A DNA stretch of 64,000 bases from Phyto melanocephala (taxonomy: Eukaryota; Arthropoda; Insecta; Diptera; Rhinophoridae). The position numbers and the translations under genes were made by a program. The notes under the pieces were generated by a model. It saw only the letters and a program-made list of their open reading frames with translations. It was not told where the DNA came from and made no database searches. This document shows positions 31,330 to 42,589 of this stretch, in pieces. The DNA is taken from positions 145,020,223-145,084,222 of the forward strand of contig OW799233.1 of the NCBI GenBank assembly GCA_941918925.1, written 5' to 3'. Each line of letters starts with the position of its first letter. The first letter of the stretch is position 1.

Positions 31330-34300
31330 ACACACTGGAGGATTTTAACAGCCTAGAGGAAAAGGAGAATAATCGGGTCGTTAAAATCTTAGTTAATAAT
31401 AATAAAGTTAGGATAAGTGAAAAGGCAGAAGAATTTAAAATTAGAGAAATAAAACCATTGCATGAAAGAATTAAAGAGTATAGGGAGGTTAGAAACAGGA
31501 TTTTTAAAAAGACGCGGATAGAAAAAGCTAGAGAACGCTATAGAAAAAGAAAAGAGCTTAGGCGTGAGATTGCCAACGTATCGTTGTACGAAGGTGATGA
31601 TACACGGTTATATACCCGTATCTCTATCAATGGGGTAGAGATTGAAGGTCTTCTAGATAGCGGTGCGACCGTGACGGTTCTCGGCGAAGGTTGTTTCGAG
31701 ATCGCGGAAAAAGCGGGTGTGGAAATTCGTAAGTTTCCGGCAACGGTTAAAACTGCCGACGGTAGGTCCCATAATATTCAAGGACGGTTTATAGCAAAAA
31801 TCAAATTTAATAGAATCGAAAGTAATATTACTTTTTATCTTGTACCGACCTTGAAGCGAGCGTTATTTCTAGGTGTCGATTTTATGAAAAAATTTAAACT
31901 TATTGTCAATTTAGATTGCTTGACCACAAATGATATGCTTTGGAGTGAGGAGGCGAGTGAAAGCTCAACAAATCCTTCAATGCATGTACTTTGTGATCAG
32001 GACAGAAAGTTATTGAAAGCAGCTATCGCAAATTTTCCATCTTTTGTTGAAAAGGGACTTGGGAAAACCGATTTAGAAACACATAGCATAGATACGCAAG
32101 ACGCAGTGCCTGTAAAGCAGAGACATTATCCAGTTTCTCCTGCTGTGCAAAAACTCATGTATGCTGAATTGGATCGAATGCTTGCTATGGGTGTTATTGA
32201 GACGAGTCAAAGCCCCTGGAATAATCCAGTGACGTTAGTGCGTAAAGGTACGAAAAACAGGCTTTGTTTAGACGCACGAAAGCTCAATGCACTCACAGTT
32301 AAAGACGCTTATCCACTTCCGCATATAGAGGGATTGCTCAGCAGACTAAATGACACGTATTATATATCTAGTGTGGATTTAAAAGATGCATTCTGGCAAA
32401 TTCCACTAGATATACAAAGTCGCGAAAAAACTGCTTTTACAGTGCCGGGGAGACCACTGTATCATTTCACGGTCATGCCCTTTGGGTTGTGTAATGCAGC
32501 TCAAAGGTTATGCCGTTTAATGGATAAAGTGATTCCTTCCGACTTGCGCGATCGAGTTTTTGTGTATCTAGACGATTTACTCATTGTCACCCCAGATTTT
32601 CAAACTCATGTCAGTATACTAGAGCGAGTTGCCGATTTACTTTCTAATGCTAAATTGACAATAAATGTTGAAAAATCGAAGTTTTGTTTTAAGGAACTTC
32701 GGTATCTTGGATATATAGTAGGAGGAGGCAAACTAAAGCCTGATCCTGCAAAAATATCTTCGATACTCGAATTTCCTTATCCAAAGACACCTAGACAAGT
32801 ACGCGGATTTATGGGGACAACCGGCTGGTATCGCCGCTTTATTAAAGATTACGCGACTATAGCTACACCGGTTTTTGACACGCTTAAGAAATCGAAAAGT
32901 TTTAATTTTACGGATGAAGCGAAAAAGTCGTTTGACAAATTAAAACAAGCCCTTACCTCGAGTCCCGTGTTACGCCATCCAGATTTTTCGAAAACGTTTT
33001 TTGTCCAATGTGACGCGTCTGACATCGGTATCGGTGCGGTTCTTTTTCAAAAAGACGAAACCGACGGTGAACACCCTATTGCGTATATGTCGCAGAAATT
33101 AACGCCCGCGCAACGAAATTATTCGGTGACAGAGCGGGAGTGTCTGGCAGTAGTAATGGCCATTGAAAAGTTTAGGGCATACATCGAGCTCATGCCATTC
33201 ACGGTCATAACAGACCACTCGAGTTTAAAATGGCTGATGTCCAATAAAGAGCTCAGTGGTAGGCTAGCCCGATGGAGCTTGTTACTGCAATCGTATTCGT
33301 TTGATATTGAACATCGTCAAGGGAGCAAAAACGTGGTGCCAGACACTCTCTCGCGGTATGCCATGGATGAAATCGTTAGCGAAGTGTCACGTCTTATCGA
33401 CCTTAATTCACCGGCTTTTTCATCGGATGAATATTCGGAACTTCGGGATGCTATTAATGAAAGTAAAGATCAGTTACCAGATTTGAAAATTGAAGGTGAT
33501 TATATTTATAAACGTACCTCACATTACAATGGTGATATTTTGTCCGAAGACTTTTCGTGGAAAATCTGGGTCCCAGCTCAGCTACGTAGAGAGCTTATCG
33601 TTCAAGCTCATAATCCACCAACAGCTGGACATGGAGGTTTTCACAAAACTCTTAAACGTATAAGGGAATATTTTTATTGGCCGCATATGACAATCCAAGT
33701 CAGAGATTTCGTTCAACAGTGTGAAATCTGTAAAGAGAATAAGCCATCGAACCAAGTTTTAAGACCCCCAATGAGCGAAGAGGTTACGCAAATAAATCGT
33801 CCATTTCAAAAAATTTATATGGACTTTTTAGGTCCATACGTTCGGTCAAAGTCTGGTAATTGCTTTATTTTCATAGTGTTAGATCATTTCTCCAAATTTG
33901 TTTTGCTTAAAGCTATGGCCAAAGCCAACAACAAAAACGTAGTAAGATTTCTTGTTTCAGAAGTCTTCCACAAATTCGGCGTGCCTGAGATTATTTTATC
34001 TGACAACGGTAGCCAATTTGTTTCGAAAGAATTTGGAGAAATGGTAAAACTGTTTGGCGTCAAACACATAAAAACGGCAATATATTCGCCCCAAGCCAAT
34101 GCGTCTGAGAGAGTCAACCAATCGATATTAGCAGCTATAAGATCATACTTAAAGAGTGACCAGAGAGATTGGGATAACCATCTCTCAGAGATAGAGTGTG
34201 CTCTCAGGTCATCGGTGCACACATCGATTGGTATGTCTCCCTATTTCGCTTTGTTTGGGACGAATATGATTACACATGGAAGCGTTTACCAATTAGCGAG

Positions 34301-34640
34301 GAAACTCGAACTTCTGGAGGACGCTGAGATGAACTTCTTACCGAAACCGTCTAGAAATGCACTTATACACGATAAAATTCGTAAAAATTTGGCAAAAAGT
34401 TATTCACTTCGCGCTAAAGTGTATAATAAACGCGCGCGTAAAATTAAATTTCGTCCAGGTCAAGAAGTTTTTCGACGCAATTTCACCCTCAGCGACTCCA
34501 GTAAGTTATATAACGCGAAAATGGGAAAGAAGTTTCTTAAATGTCGCATAGTTCGTCCGGTAGGTAACTGTTTTTACGAGCTAGAAGATCTACAGGGAAA
34601 AATAATCGGTGTATACCACGCAAAGGACATTAAACAATAA
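31251..34640 (+). CDS. pol: Gypsy pol polyprotein (PR-RT-RNase H-IN), 1129 codons open
   Basis: The frame shows aspartic protease (LLDSGATVTVLG, Asp136), reverse transcriptase (MPFGLCNAAQR, VYLDDLLIV with YLDD at 439-442), RNase H (QCDASDIGIGAVLF near 586) and integrase. Integrase has H787/H794/C824/C827 as zinc ligands and D858, D918 and E953 as catalytic residues, with 34 residues between the last two. No stop or frameshift breaks it. All key residues are present, so the element may be competent. The first ATG at 31251 is probably not used; entry by frameshift from gag is more likely. Confidence 0.92.
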   Translation: MSKVYGKPEDGPVNDWGTASESHRPVNTLEDFNSLEEKENNRVVKILVNNNKVRISEKAEEFKIREIKPLHERIKEYREVRNRIFKKTRIEKARERYRKRKELRREIANVSLYEGDDTRLYTRISINGVEIEGLLDSGATVTVLGEGCFEIAEKAGVEIRKFPATVKTADGRSHNIQGRFIAKIKFNRIESNITFYLVPTLKRALFLGVDFMKKFKLIVNLDCLTTNDMLWSEEASESSTNPSMHVLCDQDRKLLKAAIANFPSFVEKGLGKTDLETHSIDTQDAVPVKQRHYPVSPAVQKLMYAELDRMLAMGVIETSQSPWNNPVTLVRKGTKNRLCLDARKLNALTVKDAYPLPHIEGLLSRLNDTYYISSVDLKDAFWQIPLDIQSREKTAFTVPGRPLYHFTVMPFGLCNAAQRLCRLMDKVIPSDLRDRVFVYLDDLLIVTPDFQTHVSILERVADLLSNAKLTINVEKSKFCFKELRYLGYIVGGGKLKPDPAKISSILEFPYPKTPRQVRGFMGTTGWYRRFIKDYATIATPVFDTLKKSKSFNFTDEAKKSFDKLKQALTSSPVLRHPDFSKTFFVQCDASDIGIGAVLFQKDETDGEHPIAYMSQKLTPAQRNYSVTERECLAVVMAIEKFRAYIELMPFTVITDHSSLKWLMSNKELSGRLARWSLLLQSYSFDIEHRQGSKNVVPDTLSRYAMDEIVSEVSRLIDLNSPAFSSDEYSELRDAINESKDQLPDLKIEGDYIYKRTSHYNGDILSEDFSWKIWVPAQLRRELIVQAHNPPTAGHGGFHKTLKRIREYFYWPHMTIQVRDFVQQCEICKENKPSNQVLRPPMSEEVTQINRPFQKIYMDFLGPYVRSKSGNCFIFIVLDHFSKFVLLKAMAKANNKNVVRFLVSEVFHKFGVPEIILSDNGSQFVSKEFGEMVKLFGVKHIKTAIYSPQANASERVNQSILAAIRSYLKSDQRDWDNHLSEIECALRSSVHTSIGMSPYFALFGTNMITHGSVYQLARKLELLEDAEMNFLPKPSRNALIHDKIRKNLAKSYSLRAKVYNKRARKIKFRPGQEVFRRNFTLSDSSKLYNAKMGKKFLKCRIVRPVGNCFYELEDLQGKIIGVYHAKDIKQ
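31266..31272 (+). promoter_or_regulatory. Candidate -1 ribosomal frameshift site GGGAAAC
   Basis: In the gag frame the bases read G GGA AAC, a perfect X XXY YYZ heptamer, inside the gag-pol overlap and 57 bp before the gag stop. A -1 slip here continues directly in the pol frame. Downstream, GGACG (about 31277) and CGTCC (about 31306) could pair into a stem. Confidence 0.7.
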
Positions 34641-36781
34641 GTTCTGTTCTTTGTCTATACGTTACCAAGTTCTTTTTATATCGTTTTATAAAATTTTTGT
34701 TTTTATACCTTACCTTGCAAAATAATTAAAAATAATTTTTCTAATTTTACCCTAATATTCTTCTGTAGTTACCTCCTACGACAATTTATATATGGTATTT
34801 AGTTTTTATTTTTAGTTTTTATTTTTTTAGTTTATTTTAGATTTTTATTTTAGTTATTTTATAAGTATATTTCTAATAAAATGAAAACATCTAGATTTTC
34901 TTTTATTATCATTTCAAATATTTTATTTATTAATTTTTTTTAAGTAGTAAATTGAATTTTTTTGGATTTAAATAGGTATTAGTATTTTTATTTTCTAGGC
35001 TTAGTTTATATAGTTATATTAATAATAATATAATAGTAAATTTAGAATATATTAAATGAATTATTAGTTATGAATAATAGTACATATATATTTAGGCTAT
35101 ATAGTATAGTAAATATTAGTATTAGGAATTAATTATTGAATTTATTACTTTTTAATTTATTTTTTTTTTTTAAGTTAATAATGTTTATTGTAGGCAAAAA
35201 TAGATTTAGTTAAGTATTTCAGTATTTTACTTGGTTCGCTAAGTCAACAACAGCAATATTCATTTACAATGAAATTTCCGTTTTTTGTTTGAACTAGAAA
35301 CTAACGTTTCTTAGCTAGTTACATTTTGTAACTGTCATTGTACTAATAGTGCGTCCCCGTTAACGCTCTAGGGGAGCTATGCCATTAAGAACTGGGAGAC
35401 GTTAGTCACCTAGTACAATAACATAATTCTGAGTCCGATCTTACAGTAAGTTCAAACAAATTAACGAAAATAAACAACTATTGTTTCTTCGAAAACATAT
35501 GTATGGTCATTGGAAATGAAAAAAGTTTTTGTTGATTGGCGTACGCAAGAATAACTTAATTAATACCAACCAAATCCGATATATGTATTGGAACATTATT
35601 GGAGAAGGAATATTTCAGAATTCTATCACTATATTATAGCTACATAGATAATAGATAAGATACATATACGTATTCCTATATTTATAATACATATTAAGGT
35701 AATTTTAAAATGGAACTCACCACTCTTCATCAGTTAGGGGAATTTCATGTCGTTGACTGCTACGTTTTATTATTGTATACTATGTAAAGGATAAATGAAA
35801 TTATATTGAATAGGGAATTTTTAAATTAATAATATTTATTACCTTAATTTTTTTATTCATAGGCTATGTCCCGGGTTATACCGTCCAGAATAGTTCCTGT
35901 AAATATAATTAGGAGAGAACATTTAGATTTTAAGTTATAGAATATTAATGATGAAATGAATTGTATTTATTACCTTGAAGTTTTTTCCACTGTCCATAAC
36001 GTCGGATGTATAGACTATCTTAGCTTGAAGGATCCCTGAAAGTAGGAAATTAATGAACCAATTAAGTTTTTTTATATAATAGTAGTTTCAATGTTTAAAG
36101 GTTTATAGAGAGAAATTATCAGGAAAATTTATTGAAGCGTTGATTTTATGTAACTGGCGGCTAGCCGTCCGATTTTTTTTTTTTACCGCCGCTGGGATTT
36201 AATTCGTTTTACATGCAGTTTTTATATCATTTTTTTATACTTTTTTTTTTGCATTTACACTAATTTATATTTATAATACACTCACACACGTTTATTTCGA
36301 ACATTTTGGTGTATAAAACCCACTTTATTCATGAAATTTAATTTTTCTTGCACTGCACTGATCACTATATTTTCTCCACTATTTCATATTTGTTTTTTTT
36401 TACACTGATTAATTGAGGATTAAATTTCACGAAAACTTACCTCTTTTTATGTTGAAATTCCTGCGTCGTCTTCCGATTCCATCTGCTTTACTAATTTTTG
36501 TGTAATTTGAATCACTTTTAACCACATATACACATTTTTCACTATTTTACACATGGCATTAGTTTTTTTTTGCCATTCATTTTAGCTTCACATGTATAAA
36601 TGGTCAGCGTCAGTAAGTGTTGTCAACAACACCCCGATGTATATTGGAAAAAACGCTTGAAAATAGTAGGTTACCAGATCAACCAAGATCATTGAACGTA
36701 AAGTACACAACCCATTCTGAGTATTTAACAAACGTTTTCCCCCCATTTACATTACACAATTGTAATGAAAATTGTAGGGTT
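34641..36781 (+). other. Gypsy region between pol and 3' LTR, no env
   Basis: No frame over about 75 codons exists on either strand, so there is no envelope gene. On the minus strand several well-formed splice signals outline small exons (about 36610-36441, 36035-35974, 35896-35843, 35780-35721). A clear polypurine tract before the 3' LTR is not obvious; GAAAATTGTAGGG is the nearest candidate. Confidence 0.6.
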
Positions 36782-38228
36782 TGTCATGTGGCTCGTTTTA
36801 GGGTTAAGGTAGTGAATGAAAGTGGAAGAAGAAGAGTAAAATTTTGATGAGATGTAAAGTTCAGCTGATAAGGGAAAGGTATGTTAGGAAAAGATGTCGG
36901 AAAATGTTAAAAAAGGCGGGAAAAAAGTTGAAGGGAAATTTGAAGTTGAGGGAGTTTGTTTTTTTGAAGTTTAAGGGAGAGGAAAAGTTTCTGAAAGCGA
37001 AGAGAAAAGAAGTGCTGGTGACCGGAAAATAAAGTTTATTTTGAATTTTTGTATTTTAAGTTTAATATAGAAAGAAAAACAAACGAGTGGAAGTGAAAAA
37101 AAAAAGGAATTAGGAAAAATTTTTAATTTTTTCTTTGTGAAAATTATATATATTGGAAAAAAAACCGAACACAAAATTTTTTAATTAAAATAAACAGAAA
37201 AAAAAAGGAATGAATTTTAATTAAGAGAAAAACAAAGAAAATATTTTTTAAAATTTTTTGTAAATGATATACTTATATATTTTATTAAAATGAATGAATA
37301 AAATTAAATATAAATAAATAAATAAATACATACATACACACCAGTTTTTTATCAAATAAATAAAAGAAATATTGTAAAAGAAAATTTTAATGCGTTTAAG
37401 AGAATGAAAAGAAAGTTCGTTTATTCATTTGAAAAATAAACAAAATCATACATAGATACATATTTATGTTAAACCAACACCACATTAAAATACCACCAAC
37501 ACATCCTGGTTACATTACTCCATCACAACACCTTAATAGGATTTGCCCACACACCAGAGGCTCCCAACCCCGGAGGTATCACACCAGTTTAGTACACGGA
37601 CAGACTGCAGACAGCTTCGGACGGTAATAGGAAAAATACAAGTCGGTAAAATAATTTTAGGTATTTAGATACTACCTTTTTGTGTGGCCCAAAGTTGGCA
37701 TTTGGTTGGTGTCGGAAGAAAATAGTGAGCTCATTAGTTTCATCTCTGGCGCATATCGTCATCGTAAATCCTATATTGGGGAGACCTTGTGTTTTTTCTG
37801 GACGACGGACTTTAGACGAGACGTGACAAATGTCATGAACGGTGTGTAAATATCCCACGATGGAATAATCTGAAAAGAAAGGTAAGTGAGAAAATCTAAG
37901 CTGTAGGGCCAAATATAAGTAGGGGCAAATCGATAATTAAATGGCCGTAGATTTGCCATGGTTAGGGGTGGGCAGGCCAATGCAGCATTCCACCAGCTGC
38001 AGGCTAGGAAGTTGAATACCAAAGCGTAAACATAAGAGAACCATGGGACACAAAACTGAGGGTTGAAGTTTTGTTTTGTTTTACTTACTTTTTTTGCTCA
38101 GTGTCTTGTGAATGGCTTGATGGCGAACCTCACGCGCTCTACCGGAGTAGCCGGACAACTCCAGCTTGTTTTGTTTTTAGCGTTGCCATCAGTCATTCAC
38201 CGGGCTTTGGCCCAAGAGACTCATGACA
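36782..38228 (+). repeat. 3' LTR of the gypsy element
   Basis: It is 1447 bp and almost identical to the 5' LTR, with the same termini. It is followed directly by the CTTG target duplication. Confidence 0.92.
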
Positions 38229-38510
38229 CTTGGTAAAGTTTTGAATGATAACAGACAATTCATAAATTAAAACTACATTTTTTTTTAGCAGACGCAGGAT
38301 ATTCACTTCAACCGTGACTTTTAACGTCTTATAGATTACCTGTGGACATCTGTTGAAATGAAATTTAATGAAATTCACTCCAAGTGTCGAAATGTGGTTG
38401 AAGGAGGTGCATTCTTGGTGCTAGACAGCTTCATTACGCTCCAAAAAAAGCTGCTAAAATAACAAAATTTTGCTGTGCGTTGCATAACATAACAATACAG
38501 TAAACGATGT
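38229..38510 (+). pseudogene. HARBI1-like transposase pseudogene, 3' half
   Basis: Right after the CTTG duplication comes GTAAAG, then at 38289 TTTTTTTTAG and an exon reading ADAGYSLQP. It continues with FNEIHSKCRNVVEG (carrying the catalytic Glu region) and, after a frame change, RQLHYAPKKAAKITKFCCAL and HNI. This is the C-terminal part of PIF/Harbinger transposase and continues the break at 27192. A Trp-to-stop change after SLQP and the frame changes confirm a pseudogene. Confidence 0.75.
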
Positions 38511-39126
38511 AGAAAATTTAGATTGTTAGAGCGTTTAGGATAATTATGTGGTATCCTTAGACTCACCACAATATTTATCCATTGCCCAAAATATTAGAAA
38601 ATATAATAGAAAAATATTAGAAAAAATATTGCGAATAATCTCTAATAAATTTCTGTAATAAAGCCATTTCTTATTTATGTATGTATGTATATACATTTTT
38701 AAAAAAAATATAACATTTTAATAAAAAATTTAAAAACTTCAAAAATTAAAAAAAAGATAAATTAAAATTATTTTAAAACTAAAAAACAATTCATTATTCT
38801 GCTTCCTGTTTGTTGCTTTTGTCTTAAAAGTAACAATAAATTACATTAATTATCACAATTTTTATAAAAAAATATTAAATACTTACATTTTTGTCACAAC
38901 TCCCTTTAAATTTGTTGGCGGATTTTTACCCAAAAATTGTTATTACATTCTCTCTTTAATTACCTTTCATAATGCCTACTTTTTTCCCAGGAACAATTTC
39001 CCAATTTCGAAGTTCATTTAGAATAAGGGAAAAGGAAAAGGGAACAAATTTCCCCGGGAGAAGTTATTTAGAATAGGGGAACAGGGAATAGGGAAATAAT
39101 TCCCAGGGAATTGTTATTTAGAATTG
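38511..39126 (+). other. 3' non-coding part of the Harbinger-like element
   Basis: AT-rich sequence, then repeated TTTAGAATA-GGGAA motifs toward the right terminus. No gene. Confidence 0.5.
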
Positions 39127-39256
39127 TGGTGTATATTTTCTGAAAGCTTATGAATAGGGGAGTCGATTAAGCTCTGAGATATGAGCAAAAAACCACGACC
39201 ACCTCGATTTTTTTTTTCACAAAAACAACATTACAAAAACAACATACAAACATATA

Positions 39257-39699
39257 GGGCCTGTTCGTAAACGCATCACTGCGCTGCACAATATGATTAC
39301 TTTGCGCTGCCACTGCAAATCATATGTTGCTGATGCTTCTTTTTGCTTATTTTATTGCTGCATTTACGAACGAGCGAACACTGTGGAAAAATGGAAAAAA
39401 TTATTTTAAATTTAATTTGTGAATTTGATAATACAATATCTGACATATATTTCAAATTCGAGGCTCAAAATGTTTAAAAAGTAAAATAATCAAAAATAAA
39501 TCATAAAAAATCACATTCTTTATACTCACACATCTATTGCATCAGCAATTTTTGTGATTAGTTTTTTGTATTTATTTGCGCATAATAGACTTCAATGTTG
39601 CATTTACGAACAGATGACAGCTGCAGTGTTGCCAACGTTTGCATTTACGAACATTGTGCGCATTATATGCACAGCTGTGATGCATTTACGAACAGGCCC
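39257..39699. mobile_element. Inverted-repeat element with 5-bp duplication ATATA
   Basis: The ends are GGGCCTGTTCGTAAACGCAT and the inverse ATGCATTTACGAACAGGCCC. ATATA flanks both sides (39252-39256, 39700-39704). GCATTTACGAAC recurs four times as a subterminal repeat. The uninterrupted sequence is predictable from family B copies at 15880 and 59790. Superfamily is uncertain; it is non-coding. Confidence 0.78.
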
Positions 39700-40458
39700 A
39701 TATACTGGTTAGAGTAAACATGGTATCGAATCCCAGCTGAGCCAAAAAATTTTTTTTTTAATTTTTGTTTTATATATTTTTTTCTAATGTTTTTTTTTTA
39801 TTTTTTATTTTATATATTATTTATATTTTTATTATTTTTTTTTAAATTTTTTTTCCTAAATTTTTATACCCGTCAACAAAAAAATGGTGGGGGTATATTC
39901 ATTTTGTCATTCCGTTTGTAACACATCGAAATATCCATTTTAGACCCCATAAAGTATATATATTCTGAATCAGGGTTTGATTTGATGACGATCTAGCTAT
40001 GTCCGTCCGTCTGTCCGTCTGTTGAAAGCACGATAGAGGTCGCACCGAAAAAGCTAGGGGGCTCAAATTTTGCCAGAATCTTTCTTATAGACAAGGTTTG
40101 GGCTAAATCGGAACATTAGAAGGAGAGTTATAGCTCGTAAAGCAAGAGTAGGTCGAAAAACCCGTGTCCTTCAAACACCGAATAAAATGGAATTGTGTCG
40201 AAACGCATTAACGTAGAGTCATGAAACTTCGAATATATATTTCTCGAGTCAAAACAATATCTCTCCCCAAAAATTGTTTACATCTATGCATTAGTAAAGG
40301 AGTTATAGATAAAAATGTAGGAAAATTTATACCGCGCAGTGTATTTTTCAGTATATTTAAAAACAAAAACGTCATAAAAGCAACAAAATTAGATGTACGA
40401 TTCTGAAATTTTGCACACTTTGGTTTTTGGTGATAGGCTTTATTCTAACGAAAAATCA

Positions 40459-41480
40459 ATGAGCCACGCCCACTTTTACGCCCACCTCCCATATAACGTT
40501 TTACCTTAAATTCATATAATTTCCCTATTAATAAAGATTTTGGAAAAATAAAGGACTATATTGAAACATCTAAGTTGTAATCATTAGCAAAAACAACTTT
40601 GACACGCCTACTATAACGCCCACTTTTCACGTTATCTACCGTTAATGAAATTTAAAAGCTCATTAAACCGCCAAAACTAGAGGTGTGATGATCAAATTTG
40701 CTACGTATATCCTCCTAGACAATGTCATTACTGTGCCAGAAACTAAAGGTGCCACGCCCACTTTTACGCCCACCTCCCATATAACGTTTTACCTTAAATT
40801 CATATAATTTCCCTATTAATAAAGATTTTGAAAAAATAAAGGACTATATTGAAACATCTAAGTTGTACTCATTAGCAAAAATAACTTTGACACGCCTACC
40901 ATAACGCCCACTTTTTACGTTATCTACCGTTATTGAAATGTAAAAGCTCATAAAACCGCCAAAATCAGAGGTTAATGATCAAATTTGCTACGTATACCCT
41001 CCTAGACAATGTCATTACTGTGCTAGAAACTTAAGGTGCCACGCCCACTTTTACGCCCACCTCCCATATAACGTTTTACCTTAAATTCATATAATTTCCC
41101 TATTAATAAAGATTTTGAAAAAATAAAGGACTATATTGAAACATCTAAGTTGTACTCATTAGCAAAAACAACTTTGACACGCCTACTATAACGCCCAATT
41201 ATCACGTTATCTACCGTTATTGAAATGTAAAAGCTCATAAAACCGCCAAAATTGGAGGTATGATGATGAAATTTGTTACAAATATCCTTCTAATCAATGC
41301 AATTGACAAAAAGCTTAAGTGACACGCCCACTTTAACGCCTACCTCCTATATAACGGTTTATCTTAAATTCATGTAATTTCTCTATTGACAAAGTTTTTG
41401 GGAAAATAAAGGACTATATTGAAATATCTAAGTTGTATTTATTAGCAGAAACTTTATTGACACGCATACTTTAACGCCCA
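40459..41480 (+). repeat. 287-bp repeat array in A3
   Basis: Four units with CGCCCACTTTTACGCCCACC boxes, at about 40464, 40752, 41040 and 41325. Confidence 0.8.
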
Positions 41481-41536
41481 CTTTCATTGAAAGACTACAT
41501 TTACAAAAGCATTTTAGTAGCATATCGAAGTTATTA

Positions 41537-42133
41537 AGGGTGGTTAAATTTTAAAGGCCGATGTTGATTTAAAATAAAACACAAATTATTTAAGAAAATA
41601 TTATCAAATCTTTTTATAATGAAAATATTTGTATGGTTCAATTATTAACAAAATATCGACCAAATGGACACCCCCCCCCCCTTATTTTTGGCGCCACTCC
41701 TCTATCTGATGGTCCAAATTTTCAATGACAATGTTGATGCTCAATTGTTGGGCATGATGATAAGTCGAGGTTGGCTGCTCTTTTGCCACACTATGGTTCC
41801 CATTCAACGAACTAAGAAGGCATTCACAGATTTTCTAACATTTTGTACAGACCTGTTTTGCAGAAATTTAAATATTTTTTACATTTCACCCGATTGTGGA
41901 CGAATTTAAACGATTATGTTGATCAAAAGAATTACGAAGTGCACAAAATGCATTTTGATTTGAACGCCCAATTTTATAAAAAACCTGAATAACTTTTAAC
42001 TCATTTCCGTATGTTTCCACGGATCAAATTGAGTAAGTTTGAGATTGAAAAATGACAAATGAAATGCAGAAAACAAATTTAAAGTCTAGGTGTAGTTCAC
42101 CTTCAACATGGGCCCTTAAAATTTAACCACGCT
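41537..42133 (-). mobile_element. Nested mariner-like derivative in A3
   Basis: Bounded by AGGGTGGTTAAATTTTAA and ATTTAACCACGCT. It has the same internal content as the A1 copy, with part of the CACTATCGC region deleted. Confidence 0.7.
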
Positions 42134-42589
42134 CTACAAAGAAAGTGATACATATTTTATTATAAAGAGATTATTCCATAGCGATTAACAAAATAATAAA
42201 CATTGTGCTTAAAATGTACATAAAATTGGTGGTGGGTATAAAAGATTCGGCACAGCCGAATATAGTGCTCTTACTTGTTTTTTTTAATTTTTTAAAATTT
42301 TTTTTTTTTTTAAACATACATACTTACGTAAATTTATAATTTTACAATGGGATGTTTTTATATATGTATGTACGTATTTCATATGAGATGAATGGTGATA
42401 CAAAATACTGTTATTGCATGACTACACGTTGTGAAGGGTATATAAGATTCGGCACGGCCGAATATAGCGCTCTTACTTGTTTTTTCGTGGCATTACCGTT
42501 TTCAACTTTGAAAAAATTTGGTCGACAAAAACGTTGAATACACACAACTGCTTAAGAGTAGATCGTAAGTATATGTACATTTTTATAAC

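Larger units (their letters stand above)
27193..38228 (+). mobile_element. Full-length Ty3/gypsy LTR retrotransposon, about 11.0 kb
   Basis: Two LTRs (1440 and 1447 bp) begin TGTCATG and end CATGACA, and the whole is flanked by the 4-bp duplication CTTG (27189-27192, 38229-38232). Inside are a Lys-type primer site, gag, and pol in the order protease, reverse transcriptase, RNase H, integrase, which is Ty3/gypsy order. About 2.1 kb lies between pol and the 3' LTR with no envelope-like frame. By eye the LTRs differ by one substitution (about 28272), one A in a run and a 6-bp indel. Long LTRs and a Lys primer site recall the Osvaldo lineage, but that is uncertain. Confidence 0.93.
25798..39126 (+). 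mobile_element. PIF/Harbinger-like element (split by a retrotransposon)
   Basis: The left end GGGCCTGTCTAAATTCCCCG and the right-end inverse (TTCTAAATAACAATTCCCTG) are imperfect inverted repeats. Sub-terminal TTTAGAATA-GGGAA-type motifs recur near the right end (39019-39120). Between them lie a HARBI1-like transposase pseudogene and a SINE-like copy. Without the 11 kb gypsy insertion the element would be about 2.3 kb. The left flank is LINE and the right flank is family B, so the ends may be rearranged. Confidence 0.5.
39864..42279 (+). mobile_element. Family A element A3
   Basis: It starts TTTTTATACCCGTCAAC and has GTCC/GTCT repeats at about 40007-40020, four repeat units, a nested mariner derivative and the 3' hairpin end. 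It is inserted in the T-rich tract of family B copy B3, so T-run insertion is seen directly. Confidence 0.78.
39127..42481 (+). mobile_element. Family B Helentron-like element B3, twice interrupted
   Basis: Three segments (39127-39256, 39700-39863, 42280-42481) read in order as one family B element. They contain TATTTTCTGAAAGCTTATGA, CCACGACCACCTCGATTTT, AATCCCAGCTGAGCCAAAA, a T-rich tract, and the 3' hairpin TTCGGCACGGCCGAA with end CTTACTTG. A 443-bp inverted-repeat element and family A copy A3 are inserted in it. Confidence 0.7.

Noticed and set aside
33884..34222. 112-codon minus-strand frame inside pol
   Set aside because: Antisense shadow of the integrase region.
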